This document shows, in pieces, positions 56,101 to 64,000 of a DNA stretch of 64,000 nucleotides. The position numbers were made by a program, and so were the translations under genes. Source of the DNA: RPQJ01 sp963696545 (GTDB lineage: Bacteria; Pseudomonadota; Gammaproteobacteria; Steroidobacterales; Steroidobacteraceae); contig CAVOKQ010000012.1 in the NCBI GenBank assembly GCA_963696545.1, positions 124,001 to 188,000 of the forward strand, written 5' to 3'. The stretch's first letter is position 1; the number at the start of each line of letters is the position of its first letter. The notes beneath the pieces are model-generated. The model saw only the letters and a list, made by a program, of their open reading frames with translations, was not told where the DNA came from and did not search any database.

Positions 56101-56684
56101 AAGGCGATCGCGAGCATCACGCCTTCGTGGTGCTCGGTCGCGTCGAGCCGTCGCGTGCCGAACAGGATTGCGAACAGTGCCATCAGCAGTGCGGCCCAGA
56201 GCGCGGTGTCTGCGAACCACGCCGGGTGCCGGGCGGTCGAGCCGGTCAGCACGTCGATGCTGGTGCCGACGGCCTTGTACTGCAGCGCGAGGTACGGCAC
56301 GGCGGCCGTCAGGGCGATGATGGCTACCAGTGCGGCGAGCGCAGGACTCTTGCCGAATCGCGCCGAGATGAAATCGGCGATCGAGGTCGTGTTGTTCGCT
56401 CGCGCGATCGCGACGAGGCGTTGCAGCAAAGGTGTGCCGAATACGAGCACCAGCGCCGGCCCGAGATAGATGGGCAGGTACGCCCATCCGTCGCGCACCG
56501 CGGTGCCGACGGCGCCGAAGAAGGTCCAGGTAGTGCAGTAGACGCCAAGTGCGAGGCTGTAGATGTAGGGTCGCAGCCGTGCGCGACCCGGATACACGGA
56601 CTTGCGCTCGCCATAGAACGCGACCGCGAACAGCAGCCCCAGGTAGGCGATCGCCAGGACGGTCAGCAGCAGCCCGGAAACCAC
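53175..56684 (-). CDS. crbS: CrbS-like hybrid histidine kinase with solute-symporter domain
   Basis: An 1,169-residue hybrid kinase. Residues 1-490 are a sodium:solute symporter-like domain of about 13 helices (GVYCTTWTFFGAVGTAVRDG). A PAS domain follows near 640-740 (ENVAQGIAVADAEARIVAWN), then a coiled coil, HisKA with His near 803 (VAAASHDLLQPLNAARL), HATPase (LVSNALRYTQ, DTGPGIP) and a C-terminal receiver with Asp near 1089 (ILADYRLGDG). This matches CrbS, which links solute sensing to acetate metabolism. It pairs with the convergent CrbR gene. Confidence 0.88.
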   Translation of the reverse strand: MVSGLLLTVLAIAYLGLLFAVAFYGERKSVYPGRARLRPYIYSLALGVYCTTWTFFGAVGTAVRDGWAYLPIYLGPALVLVFGTPLLQRLVAIARANNTTSIADFISARFGKSPALAALVAIIALTAAVPYLALQYKAVGTSIDVLTGSTARHPAWFADTALWAALLMALFAILFGTRRLDATEHHEGVMLAIAFESIVKLLAFVTIGVFALLHLAPAPAIAATRLGDVSEIASGNFIAGTLLSAAAIVCLPRQFLVGIVECADPADLRKARWMFTGYLGVFTVFVVPVVLAGLGAGLGERHHPDSFVLTLPMERGAMGVAVLVFLGGLSAATAMVIVSSIALATMISNDLVMPALWRSRWFRVSDGADVGRRVLRLRRLTILLIALLAYAYHHNTVAPASLASIGLLAFAAVAQFAPALVTGLYWRGATREGVFWGLLAGFAIWLYTLLLPNLLAGGVIGWPLFEQGPWGIWWLRPQSLLGIDVMTPVMRGAMLALAVNVLVLVLVSRLRGVSLRDRMAATSFLRGGMPVAGVAAAGGARVGDLLAVTERILGAEAATRALDDYHAGLRRPVPRPSEPADRGLLQYMERVLAGAIGASSARLMFTHAMAGRGIAPEDVAELLDETSQELRFSRQLLQATMENVAQGIAVADAEARIVAWNRRYLEMFDYPEAMVFVGRPVADLIRWNADRGEFGTGDPEPQIEKRLAHMKAGTGYVTQRTRRNGHVYEIRGQPLPDGGYVTTYNDITEFKRTEQALLEAKQTLEQRVEERTSALKAALAAQEDAKRQAEEANATKTRFVAAASHDLLQPLNAARLFASTLGERKDDPEVVEIAERIDSSMRAAEEVLDDMLDIARLESGTMRTDIADFPVAEAFEQIERQFGPLAKRRGLRLRVTKPRCRVRSDRVLLRRILQNLVSNALRYTQRGGVLVSCRRRGDHVELQVWDTGPGIPEQHQRAIFDEFRRLDRPSPWGEQGLGLGLSICHRMALLLGHELGVRSNVGRGSVFSVRVPIITSSATLPAAAPAELGPATPASLVGLTALCIDNEPEILAGMSALMSRWGVRVVTAADAAQARSCFDKERPDVILADYRLGDGEVDGLDLLQSMRRAGVEPVPGALVTADHSAEVTERARSLGYTVLRKPVKPAALRALLGALASQRQAGVGASPPS

Positions 56685-56693
56685 GGTGCGACG

Positions 56694-57467
56694 CTAGACC
56701 CTGGGCGGGCCTGGAAAGAACGCGTTCGTGCGCCGGACGTACTCCGCATACTTTGGGCGGCGCTCGCCGATGTCCTTCTCGAGCAGTGCCACGCCGGATA
56801 CGCGCAGCAGCAGCACCGTCATGATCGCCGGACCAGCCACGCTCCACCAGCCACCGGCTCCCGCAGCAATCAAGTAGAAGCCCCACCACACGCAGAAGTC
56901 GCCGAAATAGTTCGGGTGGCGTGTGTAGCGCCAGAAGCCCCGGTCCATCACCCGGTCCGCATTCGCTGGGTCTGCCTTGAAGCGGGTGAGTTGCCAGTCG
57001 CCGCCGGCCTCGAACACAAAGCCGACCAGCCATAGTGCGACTCCGAGGTAGTCGAGCAGGCCGAGTGGTGCGGGGCTGTTGATCGCGGCCAGCAGCGGCA
57101 GCGAGATCAGGGCTGCGAGCAGCGCCTGGAAACCGAAGATCAGGTACACGCTCTTCGCCGCGAAGTTCGGTTCGTTGCGCTGGCGGATCTCCCGGTAGCG
57201 GCGATCCTCGGGCTGGCCATGATTGCGCCACGTCAGGTGCGCGGCGAGGCGCAGGCCCCAGATGGTCACCAGCAAGATCACCAGCCAGGTACGCGGCCCG
57301 GGCTCCGTCACCCGGCCCGCGAATACGAGCGCGGACAGGATGAACAGCACCGGCCAGAGCGTATCGACGATCGTGACGTTGCGCTGCGCAACGCTCACGA
57401 GCCAGGTCAATGCGCCGGCTGCCAGCAGCACGGCGAGTGCGGTTAGCCAGACGTGCAGGTCGAACAT
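56694..57467 (-). CDS. DUF1295 (steroid 5-alpha-reductase-like) membrane protein
   Basis: A 257-residue inner-membrane protein with about six helices. The family core is visible: RFKADPANADRVMDRGFWRY, TRHPNYFGDFCVWWGFYL and ERRPKYAEYVRRTNAFFPGP. DUF1295 proteins resemble the C-terminal half of steroid 5-alpha reductases and isoprenylcysteine methyltransferases, so a lipid or sterol-like substrate is plausible. It lies nine bases upstream of the CrbS gene on the same strand and 13 bases downstream of the threonine dehydratase gene. Confidence 0.85.
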   Translation of the reverse strand: MFDLHVWLTALAVLLAAGALTWLVSVAQRNVTIVDTLWPVLFILSALVFAGRVTEPGPRTWLVILLVTIWGLRLAAHLTWRNHGQPEDRRYREIRQRNEPNFAAKSVYLIFGFQALLAALISLPLLAAINSPAPLGLLDYLGVALWLVGFVFEAGGDWQLTRFKADPANADRVMDRGFWRYTRHPNYFGDFCVWWGFYLIAAGAGGWWSVAGPAIMTVLLLRVSGVALLEKDIGERRPKYAEYVRRTNAFFPGPPRV

Positions 57468-57480
57468 CTCCTGCTACTCC

Positions 57481-58470
57481 TCAGCCCAGTACGTCGCGCA
57501 GCAGATCGTCGTCGATGTTGCCGCCCGAAAGCACCACGGCGATCGTGCGGCCACGCGCTTCCGGTCGTCCTGCCATTACGCTGGCGAGCGCTACGGCGCC
57601 GCCGGGCTCGACCACCAGCTTGAGCGTGCGCGCAGCGTAAGCGATCGCGCGGCGGACTTCGTCGTCGGATGCGACCACGCCGCCCGCGAGCAAGGCATGA
57701 TTGATGCGGAACGTGATCTCGCCTGGCATCGGCGCGAGCAAGGCGTCGCAGATCGAGTGCCCCCCCGGGGCGTTGCGCAACCGCTCGCCGGCGGCCAGCG
57801 ATCGACGGTGATCGTCGAATGCGGCGGGCTCCGCCGACCAGACACGGGCGGAGGGTGCCCGTGCGTTGACCGCGAGCGCCGTGCCCGCAACCAGGCCGCC
57901 GCCGCTGCAGCAGACGACCACATCGTCGAGTTGCGCGCCGAGTTCAGCCGCCTGCTCGCAGATTTCCAGGCCCACAGTGCCCTGTCCCGCGATGATGTGC
58001 GGGTCGTCGAACGAGGGCACCAGCACTGCGCCACGTTCGGTGGCCAGTCGCGCGGCGATCTCCTCGCGGCTTTCGCGCTCACGGTCGTACTCGACGACGG
58101 ACGCCCCGAGGTCGAGCGTGTTCTGCATCTTTATTCGCGGGGCGTCCGAGGGCATCACGATCGTCGCCGGGATTCCGAGCAGTCTTGCGGCCGCCGCGAC
58201 GCCCTGCGCATGGTTGCCCGACGAGAACGCCACTACTCCTGCTCGACGCTCGGCAGCGGCAAGTTGCACGAGCCGATTGTATGCGCCGCGGAACTTGAAA
58301 GATCCCGTGTGCTGCAGCGTCTCGAGCTTCAGCAGGACTCGACTCCCGGTCAGCGAGTCGAGCGGCGTGTCGGCGAGCAGCGGCGTCCGGCGCGCGTGGC
58401 CGGCGATCCGGCGTGCCGCCGCGAGCACGTCTTCGAAGGTCGGCGTGTCGACGGCAGCATCAACGGGCAT
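57481..58470 (-). CDS. threonine/serine dehydratase (PLP fold type II)
   Basis: A 329-residue PLP enzyme. The Schiff-base Lys59 is in TGSFKFRGAYN, with FSSGNHAQGVA as substrate loop and the phosphate loop CCSGGGLVAG. There is no C-terminal ACT domain, so it resembles catabolic threonine dehydratase (TdcB) or serine racemase rather than biosynthetic IlvA. It deaminates Thr to 2-oxobutyrate or Ser to pyruvate. It diverges from the RNA methyltransferase by 34 bases. Confidence 0.87.
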   Translation of the reverse strand: MPVDAAVDTPTFEDVLAAARRIAGHARRTPLLADTPLDSLTGSRVLLKLETLQHTGSFKFRGAYNRLVQLAAAERRAGVVAFSSGNHAQGVAAAARLLGIPATIVMPSDAPRIKMQNTLDLGASVVEYDRERESREEIAARLATERGAVLVPSFDDPHIIAGQGTVGLEICEQAAELGAQLDDVVVCCSGGGLVAGTALAVNARAPSARVWSAEPAAFDDHRRSLAAGERLRNAPGGHSICDALLAPMPGEITFRINHALLAGGVVASDDEVRRAIAYAARTLKLVVEPGGAVALASVMAGRPEARGRTIAVVLSGGNIDDDLLRDVLG

Positions 58471-58504
58471 TGAGCCTCCACGGGGTTCGTCGCAACATGC
58501 GGTC

Positions 58505-59608
58505 GTGAGCCTACACCAAGTACTGCCCCCGGGTTGCGAGCCGACGTGTCACGGGTGCCGGCACCGGCTCATGGATTCGGCGGCCAGCCTGGCCCAGAAG
58601 CAGGGCTACCTCGAGCGCGTCCTGCATCCGTGGGCCGGCCAGTTGGCTGCAGTCTCCGGTCCGGCGGACGACGAGCGGCTCGGTTACCGGGACCGCGTGA
58701 CGCTGACCGCGCGCTTCGACGAGGACACGGGCTGGCGTTTCGGCCTGATGCGCCGGGACGAACTGATCGCGATCCACGACTGCCCGGTGCATACAACGCG
58801 CGTGCGCGCATTGGTGCACGCGCTCGCTTGGCAACTGCCGCCGCATGCCGACTTTCCGCTCGGCTACCTCCACGTGGCGGGCGCGCAGGCGACACTCGTG
58901 GTCAAGGCGCGGCGAGTTGATCCAGCGACGCTCGAGCCGGCCATCGTCGCGGCTTCAGACACGGGTATCGAGGGCCTGTGGCTGCACCTGCATCCGTCGG
59001 CCGGCCGTCGGCTGTTCGCGCGCAGCGGCTGGCAGCTGCTGTGGGGCGTGCCCCAGTCCCGCGGTCCGGGCGGCCTGCTGCATGGTCCCACTGCGTTCCT
59101 GCAGGCATTGCCGCGGCTGCACGCAGAGGCGGTAGCCGCAGCGACGGAGTTTCTCGACCCGGGTGCGCACACGGCGGTGCTCGATCTTTACTGCGGTCTC
59201 GGCAGCACGCTCCGCGAATGGACTGCGGCAGGCAGTACGACTCTGGGTCTCGAGTTGTCGGGTGAAGCGGTGCGGCTGGCGGCCGACAATGCCCCAGCGG
59301 CGACGGTGCTGCGCGGCACCTGCGCACAGCGGCTGCCGCAGGCGCGTGCGTGGTGGGATGCATTCGACGGTCGTCGTGTCGCCTACGTGAATCCGCCGCG
59401 ATCGGGGCTGGAAGCGGAGGTCACATCCGCACTGGCAGAGCAATATCGGCCCGATCGGATTGCGTACCTGTCGTGCAGCGCGGGTACACTCGCGCGCGAT
59501 CTCCGGGTGCTGGAGGCCGCCGGATACGCTGTGCATGCGATCCTGCCATACGATTTCTTTCCGCTGACCCATCACGTCGAGACGCTCGCGCTGATCGAGC
59601 GTCGCTGA
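58505..59608 (+). CDS. Fe-S class I RNA m5U methyltransferase (TrmA/RlmC/D-like)
   Basis: A 367-residue SAM enzyme of the RlmC/RlmD/TrmA family. CEPTCHGCRH near residues 13-22 and a later Cys in HDCPVH would hold a 4Fe-4S cluster. SAM binding: VLDLYCGLGSTLREW and LELSGEAV. Catalytic region: YVNPPRSGL and IAYLSCSAGTLARDL with the nucleophile Cys. It lacks an N-terminal TRAM domain. GTG 58505 is chosen because ATG 58572 would remove the cluster. It methylates uridine C5 in rRNA or tRNA; which site is unclear. Confidence 0.83.
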   Translation: MSLHQVLPPGCEPTCHGCRHRLMDSAASLAQKQGYLERVLHPWAGQLAAVSGPADDERLGYRDRVTLTARFDEDTGWRFGLMRRDELIAIHDCPVHTTRVRALVHALAWQLPPHADFPLGYLHVAGAQATLVVKARRVDPATLEPAIVAASDTGIEGLWLHLHPSAGRRLFARSGWQLLWGVPQSRGPGGLLHGPTAFLQALPRLHAEAVAAATEFLDPGAHTAVLDLYCGLGSTLREWTAAGSTTLGLELSGEAVRLAADNAPAATVLRGTCAQRLPQARAWWDAFDGRRVAYVNPPRSGLEAEVTSALAEQYRPDRIAYLSCSAGTLARDLRVLEAAGYAVHAILPYDFFPLTHHVETLALIERR

Positions 59609-59696
59609 CTTGCTTCCGCCACACCAACGGCCCGGTGCGACCGTAAGTTACGATTCGCTCGATCACTGCGCCGGCGCATCGCGCCGAAGGGAATAC

Positions 59697-62009
59697 ATGA
59701 CTCATCGATTGGCGAAAATCTTCTCGCTCACGCTGCTGCTGGCTGCAACCGGCACCTGGCCCCACATCGCCAGGGCGAGCGCAGCAGGGGCGGCTGATGG
59801 GAATCCCGTGGCCGCGGTGGACGCGGCAACGGTCGCGCCCGTGTCGCGACCAAATGGCCGCCCGCGCATCGGCCTGGTGCTTGGTGGAGGCGGGGCCAAG
59901 GGCGCGGCGCACGTCGGCGTGCTGGCCGTGCTCGACGAGATGCATATCCCGATCGACTGCGTGGTCGGCACCAGCATGGGCGCGCTGGTAGGAGGGACGT
60001 TCGCCGCGGGCATGAGCGCTACCGAGCTCGAGCAGGAAATGTCCAGGATTTCGTGGCAGGACACGATCGCATTCCGGGGCCAGCGCGCCGACGAGCCGAT
60101 GCGCGGCAAGCTTGCCGGCGTCACCTACAGCAACAGCCTGGAGTTCGGCGTGAAAAAGGGGCGCATCACGCCGCCAGCCGGCCTGATTGCCACGCAGCGG
60201 ATCGACCAGACGATCGAGCAACTCGTGGCGCGCACCCGCGGCGTCACGAATTTCGACGACCTGCCGATCCCGTTTCGCGCGGTTGCGACCGACATGCTGA
60301 AGGGCGAGATGGTCGTGCTCTCGCAGGGCGATCTTGCGAAGTCGATGCGCGCCAGCATGTCCGTGCCTGGCGTCTTCGCGCCGGTGAAGCTCGATGGCCG
60401 CCTGCTCGGTGACGGTGGCCTGACGCGCAACCTGCCGGTGGACATCGTCCGGCAGACCTGCGCCGACGTCGTGATCGCGGTATCGGTACCCAACCCGACG
60501 CCGACCGAGGAGGAGATGCAGTCGCCGCTCACGCAGGCCGCCATGACGCTCGATATCCTGATCGGCGCGAACGAGCGGCAACAGATCGCGACGCTCGGCC
60601 CGGCAGACGTGCTGATTACCGTGCCCGTCGGCGATATCGGGTCGGCATCGTTCGACAAGATCAATCAGGCGGTCCCGCTCGGCCGTGCCACGGCGCTCGC
60701 GCAGCGCGCGGAACTCGCGCGTTACTCCATCCCGGAGGCCGAGTACCTGGCATGGCGCGCGAGCGTCACACGTCCTGCGGCGCCGCCGATGCGCCTCGCC
60801 GGCGTGCGCATCGAGGGGCTGGACCGCGTCAACCCGGAGTACGTGCGTCACGCGTTGCGATTGCAGCCGGGCGACGAGGTCACGGAAGCCATCATTTCGA
60901 AGCGGGTCAACGACGTGTTCGCGCTCGGCGACTTCGAGACCGTGCAGTACTCGTTCGAGGGCGCCGCCGCCGCTCCCACGCTCGTCGTGCAGGCGACCGA
61001 GAAAGCGCAGGGCCCGAACTCCGTCCGCTTCGACATCGGTCTCTACATGGGCACCGACGCCAACACGGCCTTCCTGATCGGCGCGGACTTCAAGCGCACG
61101 TGGATCAACGATCGGGGCGGCGAACTGCACGGCTCGGCCGTGCTCGGCCGGACCTCCGGGCTCCAGTTGTCGCTGTACCAGCCGCTCGACGTGGAACAGG
61201 AGTGGTTCGTCGAGCCTCGTCTCGTGGGCCGGAGCTCGCTCGAGGACATCTATACCGACGGCGACGCGGTCGCGAGCTACCAGTTCAACAAGGCTTTCGG
61301 CTCGCTCGACGTCGGCCGCGTGTTCGGTTCGCGCGCCGAGCTGCGCGCGGGGGTGCGGGCCGGCGGCCAATCGGTGACCCGTGACGTCGCCCTGTCGACG
61401 CTCGACGAGATCGACTGGGAAGGCTATGGGGGCGCCACGCTGCGCTTCACCTACGACGACCGTGATTCCGTCGGGGTGCCGAGCTCGGGCCTGCTCGCAC
61501 GGATGAATTTCTTCCAGAGCTATGACTGGCTCGGTGCGGCGCAGGACTACCGACGCATCGACGGCCTGCTGAACTATGCGTTGCCGGTGGGCGCCGATGT
61601 CGCGTTCCTGAGGGCGGCCGGCGGCTCGTCGCTCAATACCGAGTTGCCTGCCTACGACGATTTCCTGCTCGGCGGCCCGATCAGTTTTCCGGGCTTCGGG
61701 ATCGACGAACTGCGAGGGCAGGGGTACTGGCTCACTTCGGCCGCGTACCTGCGCAAGATCGCCGACATCAGCGATCTCTTCGGCCAGGCGCTGTACGTCG
61801 GCGCAATGGCGACCGCGGGCGCCATGAATGAGCAGTTCGACTACCCTGGTGCCGGAACGATGTACTCGGGCGCGCTGCTGCTCGGCGGCCGGACGCCGCT
61901 CGGGCCGCTGACGCTGACGCTCGCGGTGACGAGCCAGTCCGACTGGCAGTTCTCGTTCAATCTCGGTCGCCCGATCGCCGAGCAGACGATCATGGACCCG
62001 GTCTGGTGA
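59697..62009 (+). CDS. patatin-like phospholipase with POTRA and beta-barrel (PlpD type)
   Basis: A 770-residue exported protein. After a signal peptide (FSLTLLLAATGTWPHIARA), the patatin domain has the oxyanion motif LGGGGAKGAAH (62-72), nucleophile Ser93 in GTSMG and the catalytic Asp in LLGDGGL near 239. One POTRA domain (MRLAGVRIEGLDRVNPEYV) leads to a BamA/Omp85-type barrel ending at a C-terminal Trp (DPVW). This is a type Vd autotransporter that secretes and may display a phospholipase. ATG 59697 follows AAGGGA. A terminator follows at 62016. Confidence 0.9.
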   Translation: MTHRLAKIFSLTLLLAATGTWPHIARASAAGAADGNPVAAVDAATVAPVSRPNGRPRIGLVLGGGGAKGAAHVGVLAVLDEMHIPIDCVVGTSMGALVGGTFAAGMSATELEQEMSRISWQDTIAFRGQRADEPMRGKLAGVTYSNSLEFGVKKGRITPPAGLIATQRIDQTIEQLVARTRGVTNFDDLPIPFRAVATDMLKGEMVVLSQGDLAKSMRASMSVPGVFAPVKLDGRLLGDGGLTRNLPVDIVRQTCADVVIAVSVPNPTPTEEEMQSPLTQAAMTLDILIGANERQQIATLGPADVLITVPVGDIGSASFDKINQAVPLGRATALAQRAELARYSIPEAEYLAWRASVTRPAAPPMRLAGVRIEGLDRVNPEYVRHALRLQPGDEVTEAIISKRVNDVFALGDFETVQYSFEGAAAAPTLVVQATEKAQGPNSVRFDIGLYMGTDANTAFLIGADFKRTWINDRGGELHGSAVLGRTSGLQLSLYQPLDVEQEWFVEPRLVGRSSLEDIYTDGDAVASYQFNKAFGSLDVGRVFGSRAELRAGVRAGGQSVTRDVALSTLDEIDWEGYGGATLRFTYDDRDSVGVPSSGLLARMNFFQSYDWLGAAQDYRRIDGLLNYALPVGADVAFLRAAGGSSLNTELPAYDDFLLGGPISFPGFGIDELRGQGYWLTSAAYLRKIADISDLFGQALYVGAMATAGAMNEQFDYPGAGTMYSGALLLGGRTPLGPLTLTLAVTSQSDWQFSFNLGRPIAEQTIMDPVW

Positions 62010-62015
62010 GGATCG

Positions 62016-62059
62016 CTCGACGCCGGTCGGCCGACAGCGGCCGGGCGTCGAGGTTTTTT
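62016..62059 (+). terminator. Rho-independent terminator after patatin gene
   Basis: CTCGACGCC (62016-62024) pairs with GGCGTCGAG (62044-62052), with more pairing possible inside the loop, followed by GTTTTTT at 62053-62059. Confidence 0.85.
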
Positions 62060-62170
62060 ACATATCACGTCGATGCGGCCCAGGATATTCACGTAAGTCA
62101 TTGATAGCCCGGTGCCAGCCTGTTGTGGCGCAAATCTTGCAGATTCCCACCACGGGAAGGAACAAATCAA

Positions 62171-63092
62171 ATGGGCAAGGCTATCGGTGTACTGGCCCTG
62201 GTGCTCGGGCCGGCAACGCTCCTGTACCTGGCTGGGTACGTGTCGCAAGCGCACTACGTTGCGCTCGGCGCCGCGCTCGCGGTGCAGATGAGCCTGCTCG
62301 CCCGCCCGGTCGCGGGCTTTTCGGTGCTGCTGCCGGTTGCCTACGGTGCGGCGGCCATCACGGCGCAGTCCACCGGCGGCGTCGCCGCACTCATCGTGGC
62401 CGTTGCAGCAATCGTCGGGGCCGCAAGTTCACAGGGCCTGCAGCGCGGCCTGCTTGCCGTGCTCGCCGCGACGCTGATCGGGTCGAGCGAGCCCGCGCCT
62501 CCTTCGGCCGTGCTGGTCCCCGCGCTGGCCATGCTGGTGGGCAGTTCATACGGCTACCTGCTGGCAGTCACGTCGCTGCGCGACATCATCGTGGATGCGC
62601 GTGCCGTGCAGCCGCAGACCGCGCTGAGTTTTGCCGTGCTGCTCGCCGTGCTCGTGACCGTCGCCTGGGTCGCGGCAAGAGCCTTCGGGCTGGCACATGG
62701 CTGGTGGGTGCCGATGGCCGTGGCCACCGCAGGCCACCCCGCAATTACCGGATCAGTGCGCCGCTCGCTGCGCGATCCTCGCGGTGACGTTGTTCGGCGC
62801 GCTGCTGCTGGTATCTGTCACGGAGTTGAGCGATTCGGCGGTCGTTCGTGCCGTGATGCTCCTTACGCTCGGCCTGCTGCTGTTCAGTGCCGGCCGGGGC
62901 CGACGCTGGCTGCGGGCGCTGCTGTTCACGCCGATCCTCGTGCTGCTGGTGAGCCACCCGGGTCATCACCCGCCTACGCTCGAGTACCTGCAGGCCGCTT
63001 TCCTGACGTGCTGCGCGGTGTTCGGCGTTGCGCTGCTCGGCCAGTGGCTGCTCTGGACCATCCGTCCCGACCTCGGCCACGCCCGGGCCTGA
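62171..63092 (+). pseudogene. FUSC/aromatic-exporter-like membrane protein, frameshifted
   Basis: ATG 62171 has AAGGAA upstream. The first part has about six helices and the block HGWWVPMAVATAGHPAITGSV characteristic of FUSC-like exporters. At about 62771-62776 the frame switches (RRSLR then ILAVTLFGALLLVSVTE), as if one base were added or two lost; the second part has four to five more helices and ends RPDLGHARA at 63092. The repaired product is about 306 residues. It could export aromatic compounds. The junction has no clear homopolymer, so the exact site is uncertain. Confidence 0.7.
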
Positions 63093-63160
63093 TCCCGGTT
63101 CCACGATCAAGTCATCAATTCTGCCGGGCCCGGCCGGCGGGCCGGCCGTCCTTTCTCCGA

Positions 63161-64000
63161 TCAGTCCCCGCCCGCCGGGCCGTTGTGGCAGTCGTAGCAG
63201 CCGACCGCAGTACCCTGCGCGACCGTTCGCGAGCCCCAGTTCCTTGCTGTTGCGGTGCGGGAGAGGACAGTGCCGCGGAAACTCGTGCCGTGGCATGCCG
63301 CGCAGGCCTGCCGGTTCTGTTTCGCAACGCTGCCGTGGCCGCCCGAGCGCCAGCGCGAGTCGGCGACGACGTGCATGCCGTGCGGACCATTCAGTCCGAG
63401 CGCGAGCGTGCCCGCGCCATGGCAGGTCGTGCATTCGGTGATCGTGCCTGCGTGGCTCTGCAACTGCCGGGCTGCCACGTTGTCGTTGTGCGCGTCGACG
63501 GGATTCGGCCAGATCGCATGCGTGCTGTTGTGGCAACCTTCGCAGGCGATGCCGCCGTGGCCCTTGCTGTAGCGATAGAGCGCGTTCGCATTCTCTGCAA
63601 AGCGTGAACCGGTGGCCTTGCGCGGCGAGGCCGCGGTATCCGATGAATCGAATGCGAGCAGCATGCGGATGCCGTCAGTCGCCATCAGCGACGCGTCCGC
63701 CACCGCAATGTGGCTCGCCGCGTCGCCGGTGTGGCATGACTGGCAGCGGGGCAGGTCGGTCCAGGGGCGGCGCGGCTTGCCGTCGTTGGTTCCGTCGATG
63801 CTGCCGCCGGCCTTGAGCGCTGTCGCACCGCCCACGGCGCTCATGCCGCCATGGCAGTTCTGGCACGTGACGGCGTTCGTCATTGCGCCGCGCAGGCACT
63901 GGGTGCTCTTGCCTGGGTGGCACAGGTAACAGGACTGCGTCTCGGGCGAGGGCGGCACGCCACCTTGCGCGACCCAGCGATCCGCGTAGGGCACGCCAGA
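63161..64000 (-). CDS. multihaem c-type cytochrome (5' end beyond window)
   Basis: The visible C-terminal 279 residues contain seven CxxCH haem sites: CYLCH, CQNCH, CQSCH, CEGCH, CTTCH, CAACH and CYDCH. Isolated His residues (GPHGMHVV, SGGHGS) can serve as distal ligands. Such proteins are exported and carry electrons in anaerobic or extracellular respiration, as in cytochromes near thiosulfate, nitrite or DMSO reductases. A GTG at 63994 is in frame, but the reading frame stays open past the right edge, so the true start is outside. Confidence 0.85.
   Translation of the reverse strand, partial: SGVPYADRWVAQGGVPPSPETQSCYLCHPGKSTQCLRGAMTNAVTCQNCHGGMSAVGGATALKAGGSIDGTNDGKPRRPWTDLPRCQSCHTGDAASHIAVADASLMATDGIRMLLAFDSSDTAASPRKATGSRFAENANALYRYSKGHGGIACEGCHNSTHAIWPNPVDAHNDNVAARQLQSHAGTITECTTCHGAGTLALGLNGPHGMHVVADSRWRSGGHGSVAKQNRQACAACHGTSFRGTVLSRTATARNWGSRTVAQGTAVGCYDCHNGPAGGD

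Noticed and set aside
54270..57035. Long plus-strand open frame opposite CrbS
   Set aside because: Same mirror effect of high third-position GC; no domain, no ribosome site, and the minus strand carries kinase motifs throughout.
63130..63148. GC-rich inverted repeat between FUSC-like and cytochrome genes
   Set aside because: A six-base stem (CCGGCC/GGCCGG) with no T tract; could arise by chance in such GC-rich sequence.

Overview
The window is GC-rich, densely coded bacterial chromosome. Its gene set suggests a gammaproteobacterium: a CrbS/CrbR-type two-component pair, a DcaP-like porin, an HAE1-type RND pump, a PatZ-like acyl-CoA synthetase/acetyltransferase, a WS/DGAT acyltransferase, a GlsB/YeaQ protein, many lipoprotein signals and a patatin-barrel protein. 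Nothing in it fixes the family. I see no tRNA, rRNA, CRISPR array, insertion sequence or prophage, and no gene-free stretch longer than about 200 bases.

Layout. 1-2.3 kb: two metallo-beta-lactamase-fold hydrolases (the first Tat-exported and cut by the edge) and an alpha/beta hydrolase. 2.4-7.2 kb: a two-module VOC protein, a small membrane protein, then a TIR-TM-TPR protein overlapping a lipoprotein with an LssY_C-like domain. 7.3-18 kb: mostly lipid and small-molecule enzymes (WS/DGAT, phospholipase D lipoprotein, lipase-like lipoprotein, sulfatase, haloalkane dehalogenase, DsbA-fold isomerase-like protein, third MBL-fold hydrolase). 18.3-24 kb: a frameshifted GST, then a DUF3604-PpiC-HupE operon.

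24.1-28.3 kb is the most unusual part: a tight six-gene run encoding a membrane-anchored RING/treble-clef-like zinc protein, a ThiF/E1-like adenylyltransferase, an 83-residue ubiquitin-like protein ending in Gly, an E2-like enzyme with the canonical HPN-to-Cys spacing plus a fused zinc ribbon, a JAMM/JAB peptidase, and a PrsW-family membrane protease. It reads as a complete bacterial ubiquitin-like conjugation and deconjugation pathway with a candidate E3 and a membrane connection.

28.4-48 kb: a second phospholipase D lipoprotein, stress proteins (BON, GlsB-like, DUF3597), an anaerobic-type sulfatase maturase that could activate the distant sulfatase, an amidase, an ABC export operon, an HDAC-like deacylase next to a PatZ-like acetyltransferase, an RND efflux operon and an Asp/Asn beta-hydroxylase. 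48-64 kb: two MDR dehydrogenases, a small SnoaL-like lipoprotein, the porin next to CrbR/CrbS, a DUF1295 protein, a threonine dehydratase, an RNA m5U methyltransferase, a PlpD-like patatin, an FUSC-like protein and a multihaem cytochrome cut by the right edge.

Five otherwise intact genes (GST, DUF3604, HDAC-like, RND permease, FUSC-like) each carry one frameshift. All five can be explained by a single extra base in the sense direction, which suggests residual sequencing insertions rather than gene decay.
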